DNA from: Bacillota bacterium
GTDB taxonomy: Bacteria > Bacillota > Clostridia > Acetivibrionales > DTU013
DNA length: 64,000 nucleotides
Direction of reading: 5' to 3'
Assembly: GCA_023439545.1 (NCBI GenBank)
Contig: JAEXNT010000079.1
Coordinates: 1-64,000, forward strand
Numbering within the stretch: position 1 is the first letter of the stretch; every line of letters begins with the position of its first letter. Position numbers and translations under genes: made by a program. Shown one piece after another: positions 36,237 through 45,454 of the stretch. Below the pieces are notes generated by a model. The model saw only the letters and a program-made list of their open reading frames with translations, ran no database searches and was not told where the DNA came from.

Positions 36237-37058
36237 TTAGCTCTTGTGCTTCTCCCCATCCTTGATGTGCTCATGCGTGTACAGGTGATCCATGCAGTAC
36301 TCGCGGTCGCCGTCGCAATCCATGCAATACCTGAATTCCATGTTCCTGTCCTCCACATTCGTCTTGCCGCAGACGGTGCAGCGGTGCATAACATAGATCT
36401 TTGGTATTTTCTTCTGAAAATCCTTCTTGTTGTAATATGTTTTTCTGCCCCTCGTGACCCTGAGAAAGATATCTGCGCCGAAAAACAGTATGAAATTCAG
36501 CGCGGAGCCCAATATCGTTATAAGGCCTGCCAGCGGATTGAAAGCAAAGCTGTAAAGCAGGAATGCTGCATAGAATATCGAAAGGTACTTCATTTTAACC
36601 GGTACAAGGAAAAACAGCATTATCTCGTAATTTGGAAAAACATAAGAGAACGCAAAGATGAGCGACAGATTCAGATACATCGAGGAACCGGCTCCCCCAA
36701 GGAATGCCGAAGCTATGGTCCCGAGAACTCCTATGAGGTAATAAACATTGAACCTGAAGGCTCCCCATTCGCGCTCGAGCGAGGAACCTATCATGTAATA
36801 GAAATAAAGCGCAAATATTATAAGTACCGGCGAAGATGGAGGCGGCACAAACAAAAATGTAAGCAGCCTCCATACCTCTCCGTGTAAAACCATGGACGGT
36901 ATCAGAGCTATCCTGTCAGCAAACTGCAGACTATTGCCTGAGATGCTATCCAAAAGCATCAGAAGATAAACGATGCCGTTGAGCGTAGTTATGTACAGCA
37001 TCAGATTCTTAATGCCAAATTTGCCTAGTTTTCTCTCGTATTTATCTAGCCAGAGCAC
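36237..37058 (-). CDS. Rhomboid-like membrane protein with C-terminal zinc-finger tail
   Basis: 273 residues. GTG 37058 is preceded by GGAAGGGAAGG and is preferred over a TTG 60 bases upstream. About six transmembrane helices match the rhomboid plan, including LHGEVWRLLTFLFVPP (after helix 1) and GSSLEREWGAFRFNVYYLIG. The catalytic GxSG motif and the late His are not seen, so it is probably not a protease. After the last helix a soluble tail carries CTVCGKTNVEDRNMEFRYC and CMDC...C/H residues that could bind zinc. It may be a membrane scaffold. It is next to a DUF975 membrane protein on the same strand. Confidence 0.75.
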   Translation of the reverse strand: MLWLDKYERKLGKFGIKNLMLYITTLNGIVYLLMLLDSISGNSLQFADRIALIPSMVLHGEVWRLLTFLFVPPPSSPVLIIFALYFYYMIGSSLEREWGAFRFNVYYLIGVLGTIASAFLGGAGSSMYLNLSLIFAFSYVFPNYEIMLFFLVPVKMKYLSIFYAAFLLYSFAFNPLAGLITILGSALNFILFFGADIFLRVTRGRKTYYNKKDFQKKIPKIYVMHRCTVCGKTNVEDRNMEFRYCMDCDGDREYCMDHLYTHEHIKDGEKHKS

Positions 37059-37162
37059 CCGGAACCTTCCCTTCCGCTTCAGTGACAACTGCTGCCCGCG
37101 TGTTATGCACCTCGGCAAATCGCTTTATTAAGAGTATCTACTTCCTTATCATTCCATTTGGA

Positions 37163-37915
37163 TCAGGCATTATACCCTGTTTGCGCAGGATCGTAAAGAT
37201 TAAGCTCGTCAAGGCTGCACATACCGCTCTGTATGGCGTTACCCCTCAGGACCAGGTACAGTTCGGCCTCTGTTGCAAAAGCATAGGGGTTTACGAATAA
37301 AACACCTATTCCCAGGCAAAGCGTACCAAGTAAATACCAGCCCAGAAACGACAGATCGAGCACGAACATCCTCCATTTATTGCCCCTCATCATGTTCCTG
37401 CTGAGGGTTATTGCCCTGATTGCGCCTATATTAGGGTTATCAGCAAGTATATACGGCGCCATTCTGTAGGAATAAAACTTTATTATGCCCGGTATTATTA
37501 AAAGTGCCCAGAGGAAATTGAACAGGTCTTTGAGGAACATCGTGGATATGATGCCCGTATAGTTACGTCCGTCAAAACCGAACCTGAAGCAGCCCCTGTT
37601 GTCGAAGTGCTGTGCAGACTGTATGAAATATCTCCTGCCGCCGACTTCCAAAGAATAAAATACAAGTATACGCACCGCTATTGCTATAATGATTGCAAAT
37701 GCGGCTGCGGCCAGTATCACGAGAATAATGGCAATAAGCCCGGAATCAATATCCGAGTAAGAGTACTGCGGGAATGATGAACGCCCCGACCGCCATGTAT
37801 AACTTCCGCCGCTTCCTGACACGAAGACGATCACAAGGCTGATCAGAAATGCCATCCAATAATTAGTCCGTAAGACCGACTTGGCCCTGTCCTTTAATTC
37901 TGCTCTTATCCACAT
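37163..37915 (-). CDS. DUF975 family membrane protein
   Basis: 250 residues with five or six transmembrane helices. The N-terminus WIRAELKDRAKSVLRTNYW and the later FLKDLFNFLWALLIIPGIIKFYSYRMAPYILADNP are the DUF975 signature. GAGG lies 5 bases before ATG 37915; the longer frame upstream has no such site. Function is unknown for the family. It precedes the rhomboid-like gene by 100 bases and may share its transcript. Confidence 0.85.
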   Translation of the reverse strand: MWIRAELKDRAKSVLRTNYWMAFLISLVIVFVSGSGGSYTWRSGRSSFPQYSYSDIDSGLIAIILVILAAAAFAIIIAIAVRILVFYSLEVGGRRYFIQSAQHFDNRGCFRFGFDGRNYTGIISTMFLKDLFNFLWALLIIPGIIKFYSYRMAPYILADNPNIGAIRAITLSRNMMRGNKWRMFVLDLSFLGWYLLGTLCLGIGVLFVNPYAFATEAELYLVLRGNAIQSGMCSLDELNLYDPAQTGYNA

Positions 37916-38001
37916 ATTATCCTCACTTTCCGGATCATATCCCATACAGGAATGCGATCCTCCAAACTACTATACTGTTAAATATAATATTTTGTCTGCG
38001 T

Positions 38002-38985
38002 CTATTTATATGACTGTTTGAGGATATTATCCGAAACGCTGGTAAACAGCGGGCTTACCGATTCTCTGTTATGAATGCGTATCAGTGCCTGGGCAAAAAG
38101 AGGCGCCACCGATACAAGTTTTATTTTATTGGATTTCAGGATATTCTTGTTTGCCACCGAGTCGGTTCCTATAAGCATGTCTATAGGGCTATTGTTGATC
38201 TTTTCCACGCCTTTTTCGCTCAGCATCATGTGAGAAAGGCAGGCAACTATCTTTTTGGCGCCGCGGTCCTTTAAAAGATAGGACAGCTCTGCAAGCGTAC
38301 CGCCGCTCAGGCTGAAATCGTCCACTATCAATGCCGTCTTGTCCTTTACGTCGCCGATAAGCTCCAGAATCTCGGCTTTCTCGTCATGGCTCGACCTGGT
38401 CTTGTCACCGATGGCGATCGTTGTATCGAGATAATCGGCATATTTCCTGGCCTGCTTGGCAAAGCCGGCGTCCGGCGATACGACTATCAGATCGTCGAGA
38501 TTCAATTTTTTTATATATTCGCACATTACCGGAAGCGCGTGCAGGTGATCCACAGGTTTCTTGAAAAAGCCCTGTACCTGCGCGCTGTGCAGGTCCATCG
38601 TCACTACCCTGTCCACGCCTGCCAGCTCGATGCATTCCGCGCAGACCCTCGCCCTGATGGAGACCCTGGGTTCATCCTTTTTATCCGCCTTGGCATAGCT
38701 GAAGTACGGCATGATTGCCGTCACCGAAGCAGCGCTTGCTCTTTTGAAAGCGTCAGCCCAGAACAATATTTCAACGAACTCATCGTTCGGTTTCATGCCT
38801 ATAGGCTGCACAAGGTACACATCCATGCCCCTGACCGTCTCGCATGCTTTAACGTAGGTATTGCCTTCGGAAAAGGTTATCACTTCGGATTTTGCAAGCT
38901 TATCGCCTAAAAAATTGCACATGTCCTGTGCAAATTCCTTGCCTGAACTTCCGGCGAATATTTTTGCACTTTTCAGAACTGCCAT
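38002..38985 (-). CDS. prs: Ribose-phosphate pyrophosphokinase
   Basis: Makes PRPP from ribose-5-phosphate and ATP. 327 residues with two phosphoribosyltransferase-like halves: SEGNTYVKACETVRGMDVYL, the ATP region PYFSYAKADKKDEPRVSIRA, the cation site VVTMDLHSAQVQGFF and the PRPP loop ALIVDDFSLSGGTLAEL. The ATP region differs from the common Y-x-R-Q-D-R-K form, as in a divergent Prs group. PRPP feeds upp and nucleotide synthesis. It stands alone. Confidence 0.93.
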   Translation of the reverse strand: MAVLKSAKIFAGSSGKEFAQDMCNFLGDKLAKSEVITFSEGNTYVKACETVRGMDVYLVQPIGMKPNDEFVEILFWADAFKRASAASVTAIMPYFSYAKADKKDEPRVSIRARVCAECIELAGVDRVVTMDLHSAQVQGFFKKPVDHLHALPVMCEYIKKLNLDDLIVVSPDAGFAKQARKYADYLDTTIAIGDKTRSSHDEKAEILELIGDVKDKTALIVDDFSLSGGTLAELSYLLKDRGAKKIVACLSHMMLSEKGVEKINNSPIDMLIGTDSVANKNILKSNKIKLVSVAPLFAQALIRIHNRESVSPLFTSVSDNILKQSYK

Positions 38986-39152
38986 TTTAACACCCCATAT
39001 CTGTCCGCGTATCCCAGGACATCCGCAAAAGGCAGTCCGAAAGGTCGGATGGTATCCGCCGGTCTATCGCCTTTGATGACCTATACTTACATAGCATGTA
39101 TATTTTATCACATGAAATGTATCCGTTCTATAATGATTCTCTACAAAAAAAA

Positions 39153-40796
39153 TCAATCGGAGTAAGAAAAAATGTACTCGCTGTTCGCAAGCCGGATCAG
39201 GTCGTTTGCCCGCAGTTCATACTCCTTGTTGCTCTCTATCCTGCTATTGTTGATAAAAGTACCGTTCATCGAGTTGAGGTCCTTGATGTAGCTTATGCCG
39301 TTCCTGATCAGCAGCTCGGCATGTAGCTTGCCTACGGCATTATTGTTCAGGACATGGTCTACATGCCCTTCGAGCCGCCCGATGATAAAATCGTCCCTGT
39401 CCAGGACTATATCGCCTTCCTCCGCCCGTTTCCCGGCGCTTTTCAGTACCCGTACGCCTTTAGCATGTCTTCCGAGCAGTTCTGTTTTATTGGAGAACCT
39501 TGGGACATCCGGTTTGACTGTTGTCGGTGTGTCTGTTGTCGGTGTGTCTGTTGTTGGTTTGTCTGTTGTTGGTTTGACTGTTGCTGGTTTGACAGCTTCC
39601 GGTTTGGCTGTTGCTGGTTTGACAGCTTGCGGTTTGGGCGGCTCAAGCTCGAGCGCGCGGCCTTCCGGTTTTGGAAGTTCCGGTTTTGGAAGTTCCAGTT
39701 TGGGAAGTTCCGGTTTTGGAAGTTCCGCTTTGGATGTTTTCACTTCAGGCTTTGAAATATCCGGCATATGTGTCGCAGGTTTGCCTGCTGCCGTAAACTC
39801 GGCCTTCAAGCCGCCTTCCGCAGCCACTTTGTTTTTTCTCCCCATCTCTTCATTTTTCGTTTTGGATCCCGGGAGCCCTGCAGCCAGGACCTTTTTAAAT
39901 ACAAGTACATCGATTGCAGCCGCAATCATCAGTACCGCGGCGTAATTTGCAGTGTGATTCGCCCCCGCACTATCGATAAACCCACGGCAAAGGTATATCG
40001 CCAATGCCATAATAAACTGCAGCAATACGGCTAATATCGCAGTTATAGGGATCCGACGGCTTGCGTTCGCCTCATTTCTCTCTGTTTTCAACCCTGCGCC
40101 AGGCCGGCTGGTATTTTTATCCCTGTCTGCTGCCGCCGATGTCTCAGCGAAAGAGCCTTCTTCACGTTTAGCGGGTGCATAAGGCAGGACTGTTTCTTCC
40201 GGGGTTTCGCAGATCCCTCCGTATAGAAGTTCACTCATCAGTTTTACAAAGCCCTTGAGGTTGAAGGCTTCGCTCTTTACCGCAGAGAGTATGCGCTGAA
40301 CGATATTACCGCTGTCAAACCCTTCGACCTGTATATGCTGAAGCAGCAGTTCCGAAACAAAACCTTTTAACGTTTCACAGCTTTCGCCGCCTTTACACGC
40401 AGGTACGTATATCAATGATGGCTCGAGAGTATCGGGACAGATATATATGTGATCCTGCCTGAAAACGAAATTGGAGGAATTCAGAAGATATCCGTATGAA
40501 TCGTTTACTGCAGAAGCTATGTCAAAAATGAATTTGAGGAATTCGGGCTTGGTGAACTTTTTCCTTTTCAAGTAAATAGAAAGCGGCGCCTTGGAGGTTA
40601 TATTATAATAGAAACATGTCAGTCCGTCCTTTACCATTCGTTCCGGCGGTATCAGACACCTTACGGAATTACGGGCAAGCATGCGGCATTGATATTCTGC
40701 CACCCCGTCCGCACCGGTCACCACCAGGAAGCTTGCGGATGCATCGCTTTCATATCCGAATCCAAGTCCATCCGGCCCATTAGTCGGCAAATTCAT
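39153..40796 (-). CDS. FHA-domain membrane protein of the Tad locus (DUF6382-like)
   Basis: 547 residues. The N-terminal 200 residues (starting YESDASASFLVVTGADG) form the cytoplasmic DUF6382-like domain. Two hydrophobic helices follow at about 255-305. Then a long Pro/Lys/Glu linker with repeats of KPELP type and KPTTD/TPTTD type (about 345-450), and at the C-terminus an FHA domain (GRLEGHVDHVLNNNAVGKLHAELL, MNGTFINNSRI) that should bind phospho-threonine. The linker repeats are visible in DNA near 39520-39730. AGGAGATG precedes the ATG. It lies at the end of the tad cluster, behind a terminator. No kinase partner is in the window. Confidence 0.85.
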   Translation of the reverse strand: MNLPTNGPDGLGFGYESDASASFLVVTGADGVAEYQCRMLARNSVRCLIPPERMVKDGLTCFYYNITSKAPLSIYLKRKKFTKPEFLKFIFDIASAVNDSYGYLLNSSNFVFRQDHIYICPDTLEPSLIYVPACKGGESCETLKGFVSELLLQHIQVEGFDSGNIVQRILSAVKSEAFNLKGFVKLMSELLYGGICETPEETVLPYAPAKREEGSFAETSAAADRDKNTSRPGAGLKTERNEANASRRIPITAILAVLLQFIMALAIYLCRGFIDSAGANHTANYAAVLMIAAAIDVLVFKKVLAAGLPGSKTKNEEMGRKNKVAAEGGLKAEFTAAGKPATHMPDISKPEVKTSKAELPKPELPKLELPKPELPKPEGRALELEPPKPQAVKPATAKPEAVKPATVKPTTDKPTTDTPTTDTPTTVKPDVPRFSNKTELLGRHAKGVRVLKSAGKRAEEGDIVLDRDDFIIGRLEGHVDHVLNNNAVGKLHAELLIRNGISYIKDLNSMNGTFINNSRIESNKEYELRANDLIRLANSEYIFSYSD

Positions 40797-40850
40797 TCGA
40801 TCATCTCCTATAAAGCATTATTATCGTGTATCAAGACCGAGCCAGGCATA

Positions 40851-40903
40851 AAAAAACAAGGTGAGCTGCAACCGCAATTATCATTCAGTTGCAGCAAGCC
40901 TCA
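40851..40903 (-). terminator. Terminator after the Flp pilin gene
   Basis: GCTGCAAC and GTTGCAGC (40865-40872 and 40888-40895) form a perfect 8-bp stem, extended by AGG/CCT pairs, and on the minus strand TTGTTTTTTTA follows. It can stop most transcripts after the pilin gene and leave the FHA gene at a lower level. Confidence 0.75.
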
Positions 40904-40964
40904 TGTTCCCGTTGTTCTCGCCTGGCCGGCGAATATCAGGCTTCTCCGTTTGTCCAGTCCGAAG

Positions 40965-41180
40965 TCAGTTAATTTTGTTAGTATCTCTGATATTGCCGCT
41001 GCTTACATCGTCCGTTATGGAGTCATCAGCAAATACACTTTTCATTATTCCTGTAACAAATTTTATTATGGCGTCCCTGAAAATAAGTGCGATCCCGACC
41101 AAAACAGCAATAATAACCACGATTTCCACAGTCCCGAGGCCGTCCTCCTCTTTAATGAACCTTCTGATTAAATCACTCAC
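40965..41180 (-). CDS. Flp/type IVb pilin
   Basis: A 71-residue prepilin. The short basic leader ends DGLG, and the IVb processing pattern Gly then Glu at +5 (G-LGTVE) is followed by the hydrophobic helix IVVIIAVLVGIALIF. The Tyr that usually follows the Glu is Ile here. It starts with GTG after GGGGGTG. It is the only pilin-like gene in the cluster and probably the major subunit. The prepilin peptidase is not in this window. Confidence 0.85.
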   Translation of the reverse strand: MSDLIRRFIKEEDGLGTVEIVVIIAVLVGIALIFRDAIIKFVTGIMKSVFADDSITDDVSSGNIRDTNKIN

Positions 41181-41195
41181 CCGATCACCCCCATC

Positions 41196-42056
41196 CTATA
41201 TATTCTTTAAAGCCAGCACTGCCGGCATACCTACAATAAGAAGGATCGCCGCGAACATCAGCATCATCGGCAGCAGTAATTTTGTGGAAGCTTCTTCGCC
41301 AAATCTCTTTGCTGTACTCTTCCGAAGCTCCCAGCATTCATTCGCATACACCCTCAGAATTGGAACAAGCTCGGCGTTGCCTTTCCTAATATTTTGCAGA
41401 ATGACGGAAACGAACCTTGTTATAAGCGGTATACGGCACCTCTTGGCAAATTCTTCATATGCCTTGTGCTCAGGTATACCTGCACTTATGTCCTGCACAG
41501 CCGAACGCAATTCCATATACAGGGGCGTGCCTCCGGTAGTGTCCAATGAGATCTTCTCCCATGCCTTTGAAACCGTCATCCCGGCGTTTATGAGAAGCGT
41601 AAGCTTATTTACAAAATCAGGGAAATCAAGCTGTATGGACTGCCTCCTCTTTCTTATTTTGTCCGACAGATCCTTGTCGGTAAATACGGCGATACCGACG
41701 GGTAGCGCCGTGCAGAACAGTATGTAGCCCGTATCGGCAGTTGTAAAATTTCCAACCAGCAAGGAAAAAAACAAGGATAATATTATGAGTGATATCTTAT
41801 TCCCCCAATGGATCCTGAGCATGCGGACCGCCTTCTTATGTCCGTGGAGTTCGATGATCATTGCAAGAAGCTTCCTGTCGTAGCTTGTGTTATAGCTGTA
41901 TTTGAACGCATCCAGCAGGTACAGCCCTATCGGAAGTACTTCTTTCATAGGGCAGGCTTTCTTGTCGAGGTCATCTGTTACATCAGCATACTTTCTGCGG
42001 GAAAGCAGATACAGTGTCAATATGATAACCATGAAAATGATAAGGACGAGCAGCAT
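41196..42056 (-). CDS. tadC: Tad pilus platform protein TadC
   Basis: 286 residues of the T2SSF family. Helices at the N-terminus, two in the middle (about 88-125) and one at the C-terminus flank a cytoplasmic domain with QLDFPDFVNKLTLLINAGMTVSKAWEKI, the usual T2SSF core. It forms the inner-membrane platform with TadB. It follows tadB by 16 bases and precedes flp by 15. Confidence 0.9.
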   Translation of the reverse strand: MLLVLIIFMVIILTLYLLSRRKYADVTDDLDKKACPMKEVLPIGLYLLDAFKYSYNTSYDRKLLAMIIELHGHKKAVRMLRIHWGNKISLIILSLFFSLLVGNFTTADTGYILFCTALPVGIAVFTDKDLSDKIRKRRQSIQLDFPDFVNKLTLLINAGMTVSKAWEKISLDTTGGTPLYMELRSAVQDISAGIPEHKAYEEFAKRCRIPLITRFVSVILQNIRKGNAELVPILRVYANECWELRKSTAKRFGEEASTKLLLPMMLMFAAILLIVGMPAVLALKNI

Positions 42057-42072
42057 AACTCATCACACCCCC

Positions 42073-42816
42073 CTAAAGCTTGATATCGATTATTTTTGCA
42101 GAAATCAGCCAGGCGGTCAAAAGCAGTACGATTGAACCGCTCATGGTGATCCGGCCTACAAGCGTACTGAATATGGGAGCCATATAATCCGGAGCGCTTA
42201 ACGACAGCAGTAAAATCATTATGATGGGTATTACGTTGAGCACCTTCCTCTCGAATTTCCGTTCGGCAAGCATCGTATCCACTTCCTGGGCGACCTCTAT
42301 CCTGTCGTTGATTATCGATGAAGTATTCCTGATCACCTCTGCCAAATTGCCTCCGCTTCTTTTACTGATATTGAACACATTAACGAAATTGTCGACGTCC
42401 TCGAGTCCGGCCCTGTCGGCAAATTCCTGAAGCGCGGACTCGAGCGGCTCGTTCATATCCAGCCTGCTGATGATCCTGCCGAGTTCTGCCAGAATAAAAG
42501 CCGAGGGCTCGGGATAAAGCACCGTCAGATCCTTTAACGCTTCCCTGAAGGCCAGTTCTACCGTTTTCCCCGCCGAAAGCGAAGAGGACAGAGAATAAAG
42601 CATATCCTTAAACTGAATGTTCAGCTCCTTCTTGCGCCGCCTGATAATTTCCCTTGTCCTTATACGGGGATACATAAGTGCAAGCGGAGTCAAAAAGGCG
42701 GAAAGGATAAAACTCCTGAAAAAGATGTAAGCGACCGCGAATATGACTGCTACAGCTGCCGCAGTGTATAAGGTACGTTCCCGGGCATTCATCGTATAAG
42801 AATCATAATAGGCCAT
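42073..42816 (-). CDS. tadB: Tad pilus platform protein TadB
   Basis: 247 residues of the T2SSF family. Two helices near 15-45, the cytoplasmic domain with KDMLYSLSSSLSAGKTVELAFREAL and VFNISKRSGGNLAEVIRNTS, and two C-terminal helices. GGCGGTGA lies 5 bases before ATG 42816; it overlaps the end of tadA. Shorter than proteobacterial TadB, as usual in Gram-positive bacteria. Confidence 0.9.
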   Translation of the reverse strand: MAYYDSYTMNARERTLYTAAAVAVIFAVAYIFFRSFILSAFLTPLALMYPRIRTREIIRRRKKELNIQFKDMLYSLSSSLSAGKTVELAFREALKDLTVLYPEPSAFILAELGRIISRLDMNEPLESALQEFADRAGLEDVDNFVNVFNISKRSGGNLAEVIRNTSSIINDRIEVAQEVDTMLAERKFERKVLNVIPIIMILLLSLSAPDYMAPIFSTLVGRITMSGSIVLLLTAWLISAKIIDIKL

Positions 42817-44149
42817 GCGTATCACCGCCCAATCCGCAGGATATTCCCGCCATTCTCAGCTTTGTCGTATTCATTAGTCTGCCGCCGGTCCGTCTGAGAC
42901 TGCCCTTCACCCTTTCGCCGCCTTCAGGCCTCACGCCTTCGGGCTTAACGCCTTCGGACGTCATGCCTTTGGCGCTTCGTTCAGTAATATCCTCCTCGAA
43001 AATATACAATGGATTAAGCTCTATCTGCCCATCCCGGCAGCCGGCTATTTCGCTTATTTCAAGTACTCTTCTGGACTTGTCCCTAAGCCTTGCCAGATGT
43101 ATAACGACGTCTATAGCCGACGCTATCTGCTGCCTGACCGCATCAAGCGGCAGAGGCGCAGCGGATAGCACCATCGTTTCAAGCCGTTTCATCATATCGT
43201 CCGCCGAATTGGCATGTCCGGTCGAAAGTGACCCGTCGTGTCCCGTATTCATGGCCTGGAGCATATCAAGGGCTTCTTCTCCCCTGACCTCCCCCACAAT
43301 GATCCTCTCAGGCCGCATCCTCAGGGATGTCCGGATAAGTTCACGGATAGTTATGCGACCTTTGCCCTCGGTGTTCGCATTTCTGGTCTCAAGCCTGACA
43401 ATATTCTCGATTCCTTTGATCTGCAGCTCTGCCGAGTCTTCTATGGTTATAATCCTTTCATCGGAGGGAATCCGTGCTGAGAGAGCATTGAGAAATGTCG
43501 TTTTGCCCGAACCGGTACCTCCGCATATGAAAATATTGTACCTGGCACGAACCAGGCAGCCCAGGTCTTCCGCCGCCTCCGGGCTCAAAGAGCCGGCCGC
43601 GACCAGCTGCTCCATCGTCATTGGTTCGGCTGGAAACTTTCTTATTGTCATAACGGGACCGTTTAAAGCCACCGGCTTAAGTACAACATTCACCCTCGAA
43701 CCATCGGGCAAAGTGAAGTCGACGATTGGAGACGCCTCATTCACAGTTCTGTTGGTCCTTGAAACTATAGCCTGTATCACGTCCTCAAGCTTTTCTATAC
43801 TCTCAAACCCCGTCCCGATGCCGGATACTCTTCCCTCCCGCTCGATAAAAAGCTTGTCCGGCCCGTTTATCATGATCTCGGTTATCGACCGGTCGTCTAT
43901 GACAGGCTGCAGTATATCCAGTCTTCTCATCGAGTTGAACACCATATCGGCCAATTCCCGCTTTTCGGCTATATTCAAATAGTCTTTGCCCGATTTCCTG
44001 AAGACGGCATCCGTGACCGTATCCATTACTTCATCGTCCGACAGGTTCCTTGTCCTGTCCAGATTCCGGGCAATTTCACTTCTTATCTCATCGGCAAGCT
44101 TCTTCAAATCCTGCCTTCCGTCTGCCGTCATCGTTCCGTCAGGAGGCAA
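42803..44149 (-). CDS. tadA: Tad pilus assembly ATPase TadA/CpaF
   Basis: Powers pilus assembly. TTG 44149 is chosen because GGAGGTGA lies 5 bases before it; other in-frame starts lack such a site. In about 448 residues are the N-terminal domain with NLSDDEVMDTVTDAV, MINGPDKLFIEREG, the Walker A CGGTGSGKTTFLNAL near 225, the Asp box, Walker B RPERIIVGEVRGEEALDML and the His box STGHANSADDMMKRLE. The last 45 residues contain a short Glu-Gly-Val repeat (SEGVKPEGVRPEGGE) and are outside the family. It overlaps tadZ by 11 bases. Confidence 0.93.
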   Translation of the reverse strand: MPPDGTMTADGRQDLKKLADEIRSEIARNLDRTRNLSDDEVMDTVTDAVFRKSGKDYLNIAEKRELADMVFNSMRRLDILQPVIDDRSITEIMINGPDKLFIEREGRVSGIGTGFESIEKLEDVIQAIVSRTNRTVNEASPIVDFTLPDGSRVNVVLKPVALNGPVMTIRKFPAEPMTMEQLVAAGSLSPEAAEDLGCLVRARYNIFICGGTGSGKTTFLNALSARIPSDERIITIEDSAELQIKGIENIVRLETRNANTEGKGRITIRELIRTSLRMRPERIIVGEVRGEEALDMLQAMNTGHDGSLSTGHANSADDMMKRLETMVLSAAPLPLDAVRQQIASAIDVVIHLARLRDKSRRVLEISEIAGCRDGQIELNPLYIFEEDITERSAKGMTSEGVKPEGVRPEGGERVKGSLRRTGGRLMNTTKLRMAGISCGLGGDTHGLL

Positions 44150-45296
44150 CGCTCTCACCTCCGCCTGAGGCTGATGCAACCGTATGGTCGTACGTCAAAT
44201 GGCCGCATAAATTACCGACGCCTGAAAGGAAGGCGACATCATCGGTCAGTTCAGAATCGGGAGCTCCGGAAGAAGAAAGCGGGCACTCATCGATCACCGC
44301 CGTCTGGCCGCAATCCCCAAACAGCTGTGGCAAGGCGGATTTGGGTTCAACACCATTGATCCGGTTAAGTACCGGAATTATTCTGCCCGCACGTCCGTCG
44401 CCCTGCCTTTTCCTTATATATTCAATACCGTTTATGAACTCCCCGTATTTGACCGATGAACATTTTCCGGGCGTCAGGACGGGCAATATTATATCGGATT
44501 GCCTGATAACCTCCGCATTTACCGGACTGAACCCGCTGCCGATATCTACAAAAACCATGTCATAAACGGCACTTTTCCTGAAAGTATTCAATAGGAGGGT
44601 AATGTCCTGTTCCGTCAACTCATTGAATTCAAACAGGTTCTCAGGAGGCTTGAAATAATGCACGCCGGTCCTCGCATCCAGACTCGCTGCGCCTTCAAGC
44701 TTCAAACCTATATTCCCGTTTTTTCCCTTCAAATAGTAAATAACATTCGAAAAGCTTTGGCCTGATCCGGCATCACTGTTAAAAAACGCTTCCGTGGATG
44801 GAACGGCTTCAAGATTCAGATAGAAGGTCCGCGTTCCGCGCCTCCCGCACAAAATACTGCAGCCCGCGGCAATGCTGCTTTTACCTGTTCCGCCTGCAGG
44901 TGAGCAGACACATATGATCCTTGTCCGGTATTTGCCCGGCGCCAAATGCCCCTTAGCCACATTCGAACTATACAGCCTGAGCAGTTCCGCAACAAGCCTG
45001 TCGGCATGCCGGTATTTTTCTACGGTATCATAACCTACAGGTACCGGCGTTTCGCCGCCCCCGTCAAGTATGACAGTTACAGCCGCGTTTCCGGTTATCG
45101 AGCCTTCTTTAAACATGTCATTGCTTACAAGCAGTATATCCGGCTTGTCCGCACCGTTAAGAAAAGCGTCAAGCTTTTCGCGGGATGCAAAAGATATGAT
45201 CTCAAACCTCTGCGGGTAATTTACAATAAGAAATCTTTCGAGTTTCGACAGATATTCCGTATCGCCGTCGGCAAGCACAAGGCTCAGCTTTCCCAT
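44139..45296 (-). CDS. tadZ: TadZ/CpaE-like ParA-family localisation ATPase
   Basis: 385 residues. The N-terminal 110 residues resemble a receiver domain (SLVLADGDTEYLSKLERFL), but the phosphoacceptor position reads Ser (ILLVSND), so it is likely not phosphorylated. The MinD/ParA domain follows with a deviant Walker A CSPAGGTGKSSIAAG near 150 and MVFVDIGSGFSPVNA. Such proteins place the Tad machine in the cell. GGGGGG lies 6 bases before ATG 45296. First gene behind a consensus promoter. Confidence 0.87.
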   Translation of the reverse strand: MGKLSLVLADGDTEYLSKLERFLIVNYPQRFEIISFASREKLDAFLNGADKPDILLVSNDMFKEGSITGNAAVTVILDGGGETPVPVGYDTVEKYRHADRLVAELLRLYSSNVAKGHLAPGKYRTRIICVCSPAGGTGKSSIAAGCSILCGRRGTRTFYLNLEAVPSTEAFFNSDAGSGQSFSNVIYYLKGKNGNIGLKLEGAASLDARTGVHYFKPPENLFEFNELTEQDITLLLNTFRKSAVYDMVFVDIGSGFSPVNAEVIRQSDIILPVLTPGKCSSVKYGEFINGIEYIRKRQGDGRAGRIIPVLNRINGVEPKSALPQLFGDCGQTAVIDECPLSSSGAPDSELTDDVAFLSGVGNLCGHLTYDHTVASASGGGESVAS

Positions 45297-45365
45297 AAAC
45301 TGCCCCCCAAATCGGTACATAATTCACAAAGACAAAGTAATTGTAAAATTATGGATGTGCTTATA

Positions 45366-45394
45366 ATTATATGTAACTATACAATAACTGTCAA
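45366..45394 (-). promoter_or_regulatory. Consensus promoter of the tad operon
   Basis: On the minus strand a perfect TTGACA (45394-45389) and a perfect TATAAT (45371-45366) are spaced by exactly 17 bases, followed by a 65-base leader to tadZ. This is the strongest promoter match in the window. Confidence 0.92.
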
Positions 45395-45454
45395 TTCCTA
45401 TTTTTCTAAACTTTTACTATTTTCGTGGAACATCTGCCTGAAACAGCAGCAAAA

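Noticed and set aside
39295..39945. Long plus-strand frame opposite the FHA protein gene
   Set aside because: Its length comes from the Pro/Lys repeats of the real gene; composition is biased (Ser/Gly/Phe) and no start signal is present.
42963..43982. 339-codon plus-strand frame opposite tadA
   Set aside because: It is a shadow of a gene with clear ATPase motifs, with no promoter or ribosome binding site.
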